Shown: in pieces, positions 11,790-22,890 of the stretch
Position numbering within the stretch: position 1 is the first letter of the stretch
How the letters are laid out: every line of letters starts with the position of its first letter
Assembly: GCA_963921195.1 (NCBI GenBank)
Contig: OY992538.1
Location: forward strand, 83,327,904 to 83,391,903
Origin: Pegoplata infirma
Lineage: Eukaryota; Arthropoda; Insecta; Diptera; Anthomyiidae
Length of the DNA: 64,000 nucleotides
Direction: 5' to 3'
Translations under genes and position numbers: made by a program
The notes under the pieces: generated by a model
The model's database searches: none
What the model was told of the DNA's origin: nothing
The model's input: only the letters and a program-made list of their open reading frames with translations

Positions 11790-12690
11790 ATCACGGGTCC
11801 GTGTCCATCTATCTATAGAGAAATCTCAACGAAATCGGTTCGGCCATTTTTGCGTGATTTCGCAACAGACAGACACAACGTAGAGTATAGCACAAAGGGG
11901 TGTGTCATTTAACGCATTTTTATCGAATCGTGATAGTCTAAAGTTCCATGCTGCATCCTCATTTAGTACTATCTGTGCTGCAAATTTCATTGACATCAGC
12001 TTTGCCGTTTTTGTGTGATTGCGAAAGAGGAGGAAATAACTTTTTATTTATGAAAAATGGGAGTGACATTTTTTACCCTTTTGCCGAATCGCGCTCTACA
12101 TATGACCTACAGTTCCCGCTCGGTTAGTTCTATCAGTAGTAACAGATTCGGCTTATCAGTTTTTGCTTGATTTCAAAACAGACAGTAATAATGTTCAGTA
12201 TAAAACAAAGTGGCGTGGCAATTTACGCCTCTTTGTTCAATCGTGGTCAGTATAAAGGGTGTTGCAATGTTGATCCCTTTTTCCAATAATGATCTTATAT
12301 GGCCTACATATGCACTTGGTTAGCACTGTATGTAGTGAAAATGTCAAGAGAATACGTTCAGCTGTTTTTGCGTGATTGCGAAACAGGCAGACAACGCCCA
12401 GTATAGTAAAAAGGAGCGTGCCATTTTACGCCCCTTTTTCCAATTGTAGTATAACATGGCCTATAGTTCCGCACTCGTTTAACACTATCAGTGCTGAAAA
12501 TTTAATTAAAATCGAATCAACAGTTTTTGCGTTATTGCAGAGCATGCAGAAATAACATTCAATTCAATACAAAGGGGGCATGGCATTTAACGTCCATTTG
12601 TCCGATCATGCTCTAATTTGGCACATAGTTAGTACTTGCTTAGTACTATTGTTGGTTTAAATTTCATCAAAATCGCTTCAAATTAATTTT
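11790..12690 (-). repeat. Decayed Helitron-type tandem array
   Basis: About five degenerate units of 160-180 bp, each with variants of 'gcatttaacgcccctttgtcc', 'tagttcc.cact.gttagtac' and 'aatttcat.aaaatcg'. These are the reverse complement of the array inside the Helitron at 16904-20216, so this is an old, diverged relative in the other orientation. The Helitron termini were not found here. Confidence 0.65.
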
Positions 12691-12720
12691 CGTTGCTGAA
12701 TCAACATCAGGTCCGTCGCT

Positions 12721-13061
12721 ATATTGAATTTTTTTTTAGCAACGGAATTACATTCAGCGACATAAAAACCGCATTCTTAAATATTAGATCCATCATTTTC
12801 AAATTTAAGTTTTAAGGAAACAACTTTCTGGATGGACATGCAAATTTTATTTTTGTTGTGGTCGTCAAACAAGCCCACACTATACCATCAAAATAGCAAT
12901 TTCACCAAAAAAATTGTACAGCGCCACCACAAAAATAAAATTTGCACGTCTATCCAGAAAGTTGTTTCCTTAAAAAAAAAATTTGAAAATGGCGGATCTT
13001 ATATGTATGCATGCGGTTTTTATGTCGCTGAATACAATTCTGTTGCTAAAAAATTCAATAT
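12721..13061. mobile_element. Foldback MITE
   Basis: The two halves are imperfect inverted copies. ATATTGAATTTTTTTTTAGC at the left matches 'gctaaaaaattcaatat' at the right, and 'gtcgctgaat', 'ggaaacaactttctggat' and 'ccaccacaaaaataaaattt' are shared in opposite orientation. The short loop is near 12885. The frame at 12832-13167 runs across the hairpin and is not a credible gene. Confidence 0.7.
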
Positions 13062-13181
13062 GGCACCTTTTTTATGTACACGCCCTAAAAAGAAAGATGG
13101 CAACAAAAAATTGTCTTTCTTTATCTCCTTGGTCCATATAAAGGACACTGACGTTCTTCTCGTATAATAATGGTTCATTTG

Positions 13182-13695
13182 TTAACCCATTCCTGCCTAA
13201 TGGGTATTTAAATACCCAAAAAAGTGTAGATACTTAAAAAATTTTAGCGCGGGCTAGATGGAAGATATCGGGATAATTCTTTTTTCATAAAAAAGAGAAG
13301 ATATTGGGCTAAATGCGAACATTTAACAAGATTTTTTTCTGTTTTGTTTAACTTTTGTTTTTCACTGACAAAAATCGAAGATTTTTCTTAATCGAAAATA
13401 CTCAGGAAAAGTGAACCTAAAACGTGATGCGGGGGAGGGGGTAAGGACAATTTTGGTTTTCACGAAAATTTATTGGAGTTATTTTGACACCTAATAGAAA
13501 CTTTTTAGACCCCTTTCAGCTCAAACAAAAAATAAAAGTAAAAAATTACACGGCCTAATACCCATGTCATATCTCAGGTCGGAGGTAATTTTTTTTTTAT
13601 TTTTTTTTAGCAACTTCTGTGGTCTTCCAGGTACACATGCCAAAATTTCATCAAAATCGTACGAGCCGATCTATGGGCAGGCAGTAATGGGTTAA
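13182..13695. mobile_element. piggyBac-like MITE with TTAA target sites
   Basis: TTAA at 13182-13185 is followed by CCCATTCCTGCC; at the other end GGCAGTAATGGG is followed by TTAA (13692-13695). TTAA duplication plus termini starting CCC is the piggyBac signature. The roughly 500 bp interior has no transposase. It abuts the 2.9 kb repeat copy that follows. Confidence 0.72.
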
Positions 13696-14250
13696 AAAAT
13701 GCCGCAGAGTTTTGTACTCCTGCCCAAAATATTAAATCATGATAATGTTTTATTTAATAAAAAGTTGTTACGAATAAACATCACATATTTCCAAAAACGA
13801 TATTTTCTCAGAAAATTTCTTAAATACACTTGCAGGATTTATTCAATATTCAGAAAAAAAATTTTAAAACTAAGAACAAATCCAGACAAAACAAAAAATT
13901 AGTCAAAAATAATGCAGATAAATTTTGAAAAATCACAAAATTTAAAACAAAAACTACTGGAAAATTTAGAGAAACCTGAATATATAACATTTTAACTGAT
14001 TTATAAGATTCTAATTATTTTTTTATTATTATTTTAATAAGCTTTTATTTATTCCTTTTTTTTTATTCAAATCAAATAGTCTTTTAATTTTAAATTATAC
14101 TTAACAATGGCCAATACTTATAACAATACTTTTTTCTTACTTTTTTTTATAATTTAATAAAAAAAGTATAAAGGTTTAAAAAAAAATTGGTCTTAACAAA
14201 AAAAAAAATAAACAAGCTAAAAAAACGAAATTTAAAAAAATAAGTTGACT

Positions 14251-14315
14251 GATCACGGAGACGAACCCCGGACCCACTGTTTCCGAGTCTGACACACTTC
14301 AGCTAGGCTACCGTA
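14251..14315 (-). other. tRNA-like segment
   Basis: On the minus strand this reads like a degenerate tRNA: an A-box-like GTAGCCTAGCTGAAG, a CAGACTCGGAAAC anticodon-arm region and a B-box-like GGGGTTCGTCTCC. The acceptor stem does not pair well. The homologous segment in copy 3 (40080-40145) is a better tRNA match. This suggests the family has a tRNA-derived or SINE-derived module. It is not a functional tRNA gene. Confidence 0.5.
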
Positions 14316-14389
14316 TAATATTTAAATGCCAAAATAAACAGTGTTATGTTCTTGCTTGTGGTTATCCGACAATATTACATACTACAAAA

Positions 14390-16230
14390 TAGAGATGGGC
14401 GCGTGAGTGAATTTTGACTTACTCACGCACACGAAATAAAAGTATTGCTCACTTACAAAATTGTTTTTTCTGCTTACGTTTACGCACGCTCACGTGCATA
14501 AAAGCTTATTTTAATCACAATTTTGTATTAGTTACCCTTTAAATTCAATATGATGACGATATTCTTACTACACCATTTACAGATGTAATTCGAAAAAGAT
14601 CAATTGCAATTCGAAGATTCTATTTGTAATTCGAAGAATCCATTTGTAATTCGAAGATTCCATTTGTAATTCGAAGACTCCAATTGTAATTCATAAATGA
14701 TCAACTGTAATTCGTAAAAGATCAATTGTAATTCGTAAAAGATCAATTATAATTCGTAAAAGATTCGAAAAAGATCAATTGTAATTCGTAAAAGATCAAT
14801 TGTAATTCGTAAAAGATCAATTGTAATTCGAAGATTCCAATTGTAATTCGTAAAGGATCAATTGTAATTCGAAAAAGATCAATTGTAATTCGAAGATTCC
14901 AATTGTAATTCGTAAAAGATCAATTGTAATTCGAAAAGATCAATTGTAATTAGAAAAAGATCATCTGTAATTCGAAAAAGATCAATTGTAATTCGTAAAA
15001 GATCAATTGTAATTCGTAAAAGATCAATTGTAATTCGAAAATTCCAATTGTAATTCGAAAAACTTCAACTGAATTTCCATGGATAATTTACGAATTACAA
15101 TTGGAATCTTCGAATAACAATTGATCTTTTACGAATTACAATTGATCTTTTACGAATTACAATTGATCTTTTTCGAATTACAATTGATCTTTTACGAATT
15201 ACAATTGATCTTTTACGAATTACAATTGATCTTTTTCGAATTACAATTGATCTTTTTCGAATAACAATTGATCTTTTTCGAATTACAATTGATCTTTTAC
15301 GAATTACAATTAAACTTTTTCGAATAACTATTGATCTTTTTCGAATTACAATTGATCTTTTACGAATAACAATTGATCTTTTACGAATTACAATTGATCT
15401 TTTACGAATTACAATTGATCTTTTTCGAATTACAATTGATCTTTTACGAATTACAATTGGAATCTTCGAATTACAATTGATCTTTTTTTAATTACAATTG
15501 ATCTTTTACGAATTACAATTGGAATCTTCGAATTACAATTGATCTTTTACGGATTACAATTGATCTTTTACGAATTACAATTGATCTTTTTCGAATTACA
15601 ATTGATCTTTTACGAATTACAATTGATCTTTTACGAATTACTATTGATCTTTTTCGAATTACAATTGATCTTTTACGAATTACAATTGGAATCTTTGAAT
15701 TACAATTGATCTTTTTTTAATTACAATTGATCTTTTACGAATTACAATTGGACTATTTGAATTACAATTGATCTTTTACGAATTACAATTGATCTTTTAC
15801 GAATTACAATTGATCTTTTTCGAATTTCAATTGATCTTTTACGAATTACAATTGATCTTTTACGAATTACAATTGATCTTTTACGAATTACAATCTTACG
15901 AATAACAATTGGAATCTTCGAATAACAAATGGAATCTTCGAGTTACAATTGGAGTATTCGAATTACAAATGGAATCTTCGAATTACAAATGGAATCTTCG
16001 AATTACAAATGGAATCTATGAATTACAAATATAATCTTCGAATAACAATTGATCTTTTTCGAATTTCATCTGTAAATGGTGTAGTTTTCTGTTTTAGACA
16101 GCACCCAACAATCACGCAAACTGACGAAGCCAAAATTACTCACGCAATCTCACGCACGAAATTTTTTTTTTAATCAAGCGTAAATTTCACTCATGATCAC
16201 GCGTAATCACGTGTCACGTTCGCATCTCTA
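14390..16230. mobile_element. Non-autonomous hAT with opposed minisatellite arrays, copy 1
   Basis: The termini TAGAGATGGGCGCGTG and CACGTTCGCATCTCTA are imperfect inverted repeats flanked by an exact 8-bp duplication CTACAAAA (14382-14389 and 16231-16238). Length is 1841 bp. Subterminal blocks are rich in 'tcacgc' words in opposite orientation at the two ends. The middle (14568-16083) is a foldback made of roughly 20 bp units. No transposase is present. The same element with the same length and duplication occurs inverted at 30761-32601. Confidence 0.88.
14568..16083. repeat. Opposed 20-21 bp minisatellite arrays forming a foldback
   Basis: From 14578 to about 15065 the units read ATTGTAATTCGTAAAAGATC with variants (CGAAAAAGATC, CGAAGATTCCA). 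From about 15085 to 16072 the units run as the reverse complement. The spacer includes 'ttccatggataattt'. Outer ends match as CTACACCATTTACAGATG in inverted orientation. The left array is around 490 bp and the right around 990 bp. The architecture is like Drosophila Foldback elements, whose inverted ends are built from short tandem units. Confidence 0.9.
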
Positions 16231-16594
16231 CTACAAAAAACGAATACTTATAAAATTTCCGCCTGGCGTCGCTTTCTATGTTGTTCTTGCTTGTAGATAT
16301 TCTATTTTCAAATATACTGGTTAGTTTTGCGATGATGGTAACTAATCTAATTGGATATGCGATATTTGGTATGGCAATACTGCGTTAATCGAGTGGCTGC
16401 GCCTAAAACTATGTGTTTTTTTATTTTATTTATTAATTTTAAATAATTATCGAAGTTTAAGGTTGTAATAAAATGAAAACTGTAATTCTCATTTTCTTTT
16501 TTGTGTAATCGTTAGCTTATATAGTCAAACTGAGGTGGCGTCCTGCAACTTTTTTAAAATTAGACCCCAGCCTAAAAACATTATCATGTTAAAA

Positions 16595-16903
16595 AAACAA
16601 AAATAAATACCATTTTTTTGAGGTTGGTTTAGTTCTACAAGAGGGAACTATTTTCCCCCTTGTCCGATTTTGCACATTTTTGACCACACATACCGTGAGA
16701 CGGATTGGTTATTTGGTTATTTGATAGAGCTTCGTAAATGATTAAAAACCATACATATATTTTTTTTTTGGATCAATTCTTTGGAAGATATGAGCTTTTA
16801 AAAAACGCTTTTTTGACCATATTGACTTTTAGACAGTTTTTGTTTTATCATTTTTGTGCTCGGAAACCGTAAGTCGTACAAAAAAAAACTTATAAAAACA
16901 ATA
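16595..16903. other. Intergenic repeat-derived DNA before Helitron
   Basis: Includes a phrase 'cccccttgtccgattttgc' also found at about 24035 and 50760, part of an older repeat family, and a stretch (about 16840-16890) with an inverted partner near 20755-20790. No gene. Confidence 0.4.
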
Positions 16904-16935
16904 TCCCTATTAATATTATAAATCTGATTGTTGGT

Positions 16936-16954
16936 TTGTCTGTCTGTCTGTCTT

Positions 16955-17022
<68 letters not shown>
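16936..17022 (+). repeat. (GTCT)n microsatellite
   Basis: About 21 near-perfect GTCT units lie just inside the Helitron 5' end. A microsatellite next to the 5' end is common in insect Helitron/DINE-type elements. Confidence 0.95.
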
Positions 17023-17023
<1 letters not shown>

Positions 17024-17027
17024 TCCG

Positions 17028-18560
17028 CAATAAGTACAGAACGGCTTAACCGATTTTCATGAAATTTTCACCACAGATAGTACTAACCGAGGCGGGAACT
17101 ATAGGCCATAAGCGAACGCGATCGGACAAAGGGGCGTAAAATGCCACGCCCCTTTGTACCATGCTAAAGCTATATCTGCCTGTCAGACAATAACGGAAAA
17201 ATGACTGAACCGATTTTCATGAAATTTTCACCAAAGATAGTACCAACCAAGGCGGGAACTATAGGCCATAAGCGACCGCGATCGGAAAAAGGGGCGTAAA
17301 ATACCACGCCCCTTTGTACCATGTTAAAGCTACATCTGCCTGTCCGGCAATAACGGAAAAACGGCTGAACCGATTTTCATGGAATTTTCACCACAGATAG
17401 TACTAACCGAGGCGGGAACTATAGGCATTAAGCGACCGCAATTGGACAAAGGGGCGTAAAATGCCACGCCCCTTTCTACCATGCTAAAGCTATATCTGCC
17501 AAGCAGACAATAACGGAAAAACGGCTGAACCGATTTTCATGAAATTTTCACCACATATAGTACTAACCGAGGCGGGAACTATAGGCCATAAGCGACCGCG
17601 ATCGGAAAAAGGGGCGTAAAATGCCACGCCCCTTTGTACCATGCTAAAGCTATATCTGCCTGTCCGGCAATAACGGAAAAACGGCTGAACCGATTTTCAT
17701 CGAATTTTTACCACAGATAGTACTAACCGAGGCGGGAACTATAGGCCATAAGCGACCGCGATCGGTAAAAGGGGCGTAAAATGCCACGCCCCTTTGTACC
17801 ATGCTAAAGCTTTATCTGCCTGTCCGGCATTAACGGAAAAACGGCTAAACCGATTTTCATGAAATTTTCACCACCGATAGTACAAACCGAGGCGGGAACT
17901 ATAGGTCAGAAAAAATGGGCGTAAAATGCCACGAACCTTTGTACTAAATAGAAACTATGTCTGCCTGTTCCGCAATCACTAAAAAGTGATTTTACCGATT
18001 TCACAGAAATTTTTACCACAGATACTACTAACCGAGGCGAAAACTATGAGCCACAATAGAGGGCGATCGAAAAAAGGGGCGTAAAATGCCACGCACATTT
18101 TTGTTACACTGAAAGCTATTTCTGCCTTTTCCGCAATTACGCTTAAACAGCTAACTTGATTTTTATGAAATTTTCACCACAGATAGTATTAACCGAAGCG
18201 AAAAGTATGATCCACAATAAAGGGCGATCAAAGAAAGGGGGCGTAAAATTCCACGCCCCTTTGTATTACATTGAAAGTTATTTCTTCCTGTTTCGCAATC
18301 ACGCATAAACGGCGGAACCAATTTTAATGAAGTTTTTACCAAAGATAATATGTACTAACCGAGCCGGAAACTAAAAATTATAATAGAAATAATGTCGCGC
18401 CCCTTTTTACTATACTGAAAGTTTTTTCTGCATGTTCCGTAATCATGCTTAAACAACCATACCGATTTAAAAAAATAAATAAAATAGCACGCCCTTTTTT
18501 ATTTAATTGAACGCTATTTCTGCCTGTTCCGTAATCTAGCATAAACTGCTAAACCGATAG
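17028..18560 (+). repeat. Tandem array of about 180 bp units in Helitron 1
   Basis: Units contain 'aaccgattttcatgaaattt', 'accacagatagtactaacc', 'gaggcgggaactatagg' and 'gggcgtaaaatgccacgcc'. The first five or six copies are very alike; later ones are increasingly diverged and shortened. The paired 'ggggcgt' and 'acgcccc' stretches in each unit could form small hairpins. Confidence 0.92.
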
Positions 18561-18606
18561 CATGCAATTTTTACCACAGATAGTAAGTACTTACCTAGGC
18601 GGGAAC

Positions 18607-18803
18607 CATAGAGAAACATAGAGGCGAAGGTGAAAGAAAAAACAATATTGCTATCTTTTTCTAATTTCTCACGCGTACGTTGTCGATGTGAATTCACCAC
18701 ACAATACATGTTTACAAGTCGTACTTTGAAAACAAATACATGCATACAAGTTGTACTTTGACAACTTAGTTTTTGACACCTTCGCCTCTATGTATACTCT
18801 ATG
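18607..18803. mobile_element. 197 bp MITE, probably hAT
   Basis: Inverted ends CATAGAG...ACATAGAGGCGAAGGTG at the left and their reverse complement at the right, with an exact 8-bp duplication GCGGGAAC (18599-18606, 18804-18811). It interrupts one unit of the Helitron array, and neighbouring units give the empty site 'gcgggaactatag'. Confidence 0.88.
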
Positions 18804-19308
18804 GCGGGAACTATAGAATAAAATAGAGCGCGTTTGGACAAAGGGGCGTAAATTGACACGCGCCTTTGTACTATACTGAAAGTGTTTCTGCCTGTTCCTT
18901 AGTAACGCTTACACGACTAAACCGATTTTAACAACATTTTTTCCATAGATAGTACTAACAGAGGTGGGCACTGTAGTATGTGTCAACTGCCACGCCTTTT
19001 GCAATGTACTGAAAGTTTATTCTGCCTTTCCATAATCACGTTTAAACGGTTATTATATTTTTTACGACAGTTAGTTAGTACTTATTGAGGCGGAAACTAT
19101 AGACACGTCCAGACAGAGGCGTGAATTGCCACGTCCCTTTGCAATACATTTAAATTTATTTCGGCCCGATCCTACACACGCGTTGATGGTGAAACCAATT
19201 TTAATTAAATTTTCACCACAGATGGTATTTACCGTGGCGATCGGCAAACGGGGCTTAAAATGCCGCACCCCTTTGTATTAAATTAAAAAATATTTTTTCC
19301 TGTTAAAC

Positions 19309-19748
19309 GATATACCATATTAGCCCGCGATTAGACTAATGGGAGTAAAATGCCACGTCAATTTGTTATATACAGAACGATATTCCAACTCCTATAAACA
19401 CTACTGTTAGAACTAACTGAATGCGAATTATTTGCTATATCAGAACCTGAAAACAGTTGAGCCGATTTCAATGAAATTTCCAACACAAATTGTGATATAG
19501 CCAATATTAAACAGCGATTGATAACAGCGATATACCCTATTAGCCCGCGATTAGACAAATGGGAGTAAAATGCCACGTCAATTTGTTATATACAGAACGC
19601 TATTCCAACTCCTATAAACACTACTGTTAGAACTAACTGGATGCGAATTATTTGCTATATCAGAACCTGAAAACAGTTGAGCCGATTTCAATGAAATTTC
19701 CAACACAAATTGTGATATAGCCAATATTAAACAGCGATTGATAAAAAG
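19309..19748 (+). repeat. 220 bp tandem duplication inside Helitron 1
   Basis: Two consecutive near-identical copies with period 220 bp, for example 'tattccaactcctataaac' at 19381 and 19601. They are more alike than the older units around them, so the duplication is recent relative to the array. Confidence 0.88.
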
Positions 19749-20186
19749 GCATATAATGGCACGCATCTTTGTACTTTAGTGAGAGTTATGTCTGCTGAGA
19801 AAATTTAGTTGCAATTTTTTTCACGTGCTAACCAATAGGGAAACTATATATAGGTCACATGAGACCAAAATTGAACTAAATGCGTTAAATGCCACACCCA
19901 CTTTAACTACAGTGAAAGTTTTGCCTTTATTGATGTTTTCACTACATAAAGTTCTAACCGCGGAGGGAACTATAGGTTCCTTTTAAAAGCCATTAATGAA
20001 ATACATTAATATTAGGTTTGTTCCCATGACGGAGGAACACTTACACACCATGTCCCCGACGCTAATCAAAATCGAAAAAAAATCGACCAAACCTCATGAA
20101 TAGGTTTATATTCACCAGTGAAAAGTCACGAAGAAGTATATAAATTGACTAATAAAAAACTCATTCATTACATAATATTTTTTTAA

Positions 20187-20216
20187 CCCGGGCAACGCCG
20201 GGTGCAAAACAGCTAG
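20187..20216 (+). terminator. Helitron 1 3' hairpin and CTAG end
   Basis: Stem CCCGG with loop GCAACG and stem CCGGG, then 'tgcaaaacag' and CTAG. This is the rolling-circle replication termination signal of Helitrons, not a transcription terminator shown by experiment. Confidence 0.85.
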
Positions 20217-21030
20217 TTGTTTATAAAATTATAAAGATTAAAATTTATAAAAAAAATAATTTTTTAAATAAAATTTCAACAAAATATTTTGAAAACCATA
20301 TTTGAATGTCCTTTTTTACTGGGAAGGACACCATGGATTTCCAAAAACAAAATTTTGTATTAAAGTTTAGAATGTTATTTTAACACTTTTAAAATTTCAG
20401 AGAGGTGTTCTTTCTTATTTTTGAGCAATAAATTTTCAAAGTTTTTTAGATAGCCAAATATTTGATTTTTTTTTTTAAATTTTGGCAAAAAATCAAAAAT
20501 TTAGCAATATCCCCAACTTTAAAAATGTATTGCTCGACAACACGAAAACACCTCCCTGAAATTTTAACAGCATTAAAAGGACACTCCAAGCTTTAATTAA
20601 AAAATTTTGTTTTGGAAATCCATGGTGTCCTTGACAGGAGAAAAGGACATTCCAATATTCTTTTAAAGTTTTTTTTGATTGTTTTTTGTAAATTTTTTTT
20701 TGTTTCTAAATTTTAAATCATCATAATTTTATCAACAATATTCTCACTGAATGTTTTTTCGTACAACTTACGGTTTTCAAGTAAAAAAAAAACAAAAGAA
20801 CTGTCTAAAGCCAACTATTTGATTTTTTGCAAAAATTTAGAAAAAAATCAAATATTTCGCTCTCTAACAAACTTTGAAAATTTATTGCTCAATAATCCGA
20901 AAAAAAAACACCTTTCTAATATTTTAATAGCGTTAAAAAAACATTCTTAAGTTTAATACAAAATTTCGTTTTTGGAAATCCATGGTGTCCTTCCCAGGGA
21001 AAAAGGACATTCTAATATGGTTTTCAAAAT
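20217..21030. repeat. Palindromic repeat with partial second copy
   Basis: 20290-20470 and 20490-20680 are inverted copies sharing 'ggacaccatggatttccaaa', 'tttcagagaggtgtt' and 'gagcaataaattttcaaag'. A third arm with the same sequence lies at 20860-21030. This is a hairpin-forming element, perhaps an inverted-repeat transposon rearranged by insertion. No coding capacity. Confidence 0.65.
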
Positions 21031-21129
21031 TTTTTGAGGTGTTACAAACTGAATGACAAACTTACATATACTATCTATCAATAGAGTGGAGGGTATAATA
21101 ACTTTAAAGTAAAATAGAGTTCTAATAAG

Positions 21130-22890
21130 CGGACAATTACACTGTGCTACAGTGAAAAAATACTTCTGATGTGACATAGTATAGGTTGTTGGTCTTGTCG
21201 AGTAGATCACAAAAATGTCCATTAAACTAGCCAGACACCCTAAAATTTTTGAGTTATTGTCAAAAAACGTTTTTTTGGGACTTTTCTCACTAAACCTTTT
21301 GTAATTCAGAAAATTTTAAACCGATTTTAAATTTTTGAACTGTTTTTGATAGAAGAAGGATGGGGCTTTCCATGTGTGTGAATTGGTCTATACATATATG
21401 AAAGACATTTATTGATTTTTTCTATAAAATCTAATTTTTTTGTTATTTTTTGAAAATTTTTCGAGTTTTTCGATTTTTTCTGCTATAGTTCGTTTAACAA
21501 CCTTTATATTTATAAACGTATATTTAAAGAAAATTTGATTCTGAATACGATAAGCTTTATCCTGAAGAAATCGGATAACAATTGACAGAGTTGTGATAAT
21601 TTTTCTAAAAAAGAAAATTAAGATTTTGCAGGAAATCGACTTTCAGATATCCCAGGCAAAAAAAATAATTTTATCATAAGAGGTCATGTACAATATTTTT
21701 AAAGGTTTTTGACGCTCTGAATCCGAATCTGGCCTTTAAATTGCTCTATCTTGTCAGGTTTTTGAGATATTTAACATAAATTGATATATCAAAAACTTAA
21801 TAAGATAGCGCGATTTCAAGGTCAAATTCGAATTTAGGAGGCCAAAAACCTTTAAAATAATGATACGCGACCTCTTAGTATGTTCGTTTATTTTTATATT
21901 TTTTTGCCTGAGTTATCCGAACCGCAATTTCAAGCAAAATCTTAATTTTCTTTTTTAGAAAAATTATCACAACTCTGTCAATAATTATCCGATTTCTTCG
22001 GCATAAAACTTATCGTATTCACAATTAAATTTTATTTAAGAATACGCTTATAAATATAAATGTTGTTGAATGAACTATAACAGAAAAAAATCGATAAACT
22101 CAAAAAATTTTCAAAAAATAACAAAAAAATAGATATTGATGAAAAAATCAATACATATCTTTTTTATATGTATCCCAGCAAAACTTTGGTAATGGGTAGT
22201 GATTATATAACACATTACCAGGTAATGTATATACCTTATTTGTAGCATTATTTTAGGATGTCTTACTAAACATTTGTTCCACATCGTATTATTTTAAAGT
22301 GAAAAATAATGCATTACTAACACGTGAGTAAATTTAATACAAAATTACTTTTTCACTACTCGTAACACCTTATATATTATCTTCTGGTATGCTATATTAT
22401 TTCATTTCTCGTAACCTATAAAATATCATATATTTTACACCTTACTCGTATTCTTCGTTATAAATTTATAACTTATTTTATACCTTACTGGTATTCTTTG
22501 TGATAATGTGGATGCATTACTTTGAGTCTCATCGCCTGTTAAAATCATCAATGCTGCAATGTATAAAATAAGATATCCTATACCTTATTTTATACCTTAT
22601 TTGGTAATCTAAGTTTTGCTGGGATAGACTAATTCACACACATGAAAAGCCCTATCTTTCTTCTATCCAAAACAGTTGAAAAATTCAAAATCGGTTGAAA
22701 AATGTTTAAGTTACACGTGGTTTAGTGTGAAAAGTTAAAAAAAATCGTTTTTTGGCAATAGCTTTAAAATTTGAGGGTGTCTGGCAAGTTTGATGGGCAT
22801 TTTTGTGATCTTTTCGACGAGACCTACAACCTTAACTACCTCATTTTAAAAGTATATTTGATTTTGTGCTTTTTTGTAGCACAGTGTTAT
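21130..22890. mobile_element. Large palindromic element, axis near 21770
   Basis: The arms are inverted copies from ACACTGTGCTACA at about 21139 to TGTAGCACAGTGTT at about 22890. Shared blocks include 'gatcacaaaaatg', 'gccagacaccc', 'gacagagttgtgataattt' and 'gatagagc/gcgatttcaagg'. The right arm is interrupted by a MITE at 22173-22624. No transposase is present. It could be a long-TIR DNA element that is nearly all TIR. Confidence 0.72.
22173..22624. mobile_element. MITE with TIR TCCCAGCAAAACTT, TA target
   Basis: Ends are TCCCAGCAAAACTTTGGTAA at the left and its imperfect inverse at the right, flanked by TA (22171-22172, 22625-22626). The left arm of the host palindrome supplies the uninterrupted sequence 'atatgtatagac', confirming the insertion point. 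TA duplication suggests the Tc1/mariner group. Confidence 0.8.

Larger units (their letters stand above)
13694..16594 (+). mobile_element. 2.9 kb repeat family, copy 1
   Basis: The shared unit starts at AAAAAATGCCGCAGAG and ends at CATTATCATGTTAAAA. An inverted copy of the same length lies at 30397-33297, a shorter diverged copy at 39014-40546, and a 3' end fragment at 34707-34757. CATGATAATGTTTT occurs near the 5' end (about 13739) and inverted at the 3' end, a possible terminal repeat. The family carries a tRNA-like segment on the minus strand and here also a nested hAT (14390-16230). The short open frame at 13699-13902 is conserved only because the two copies are nearly identical; no domain is recognised. 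Confidence 0.75.
16904..20216 (+). mobile_element. Non-autonomous Helitron 1
   Basis: The 5' end is TCCCTATTAATATTATAAAT directly after A; the 3' end is the hairpin CCCGGGCAACGCCGGG, then a short spacer and CTAG followed by T. These ends and the A/T target without duplication are typical of Helitrons. Inside are a GTCT microsatellite, about seven good and several degraded copies of a roughly 180 bp unit, a nested MITE (18607-18803) and a 220 bp tandem duplication. No Rep/helicase protein is present, so it relies on an enzyme supplied elsewhere. Confidence 0.88.

Noticed and set aside
12832..13167. 111-codon open frame on the plus strand
   Set aside because: It crosses both arms of a foldback MITE and continues outside it; no domain.
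14251..14315. Functional tRNA gene
   Set aside because: A and B boxes are recognisable but the acceptor and T stems do not pair; kept only as a tRNA-like segment.
14578..16072. CRISPR-like spaced repeats
   Set aside because: Units are directly adjacent with no unique spacers, in eukaryotic transposon DNA; this is a minisatellite foldback.
15949..16173. 74-codon open frame, identical to 30818-31042
   Set aside because: It translates the 20-21 bp repeat units and exists twice only because the whole element is duplicated.
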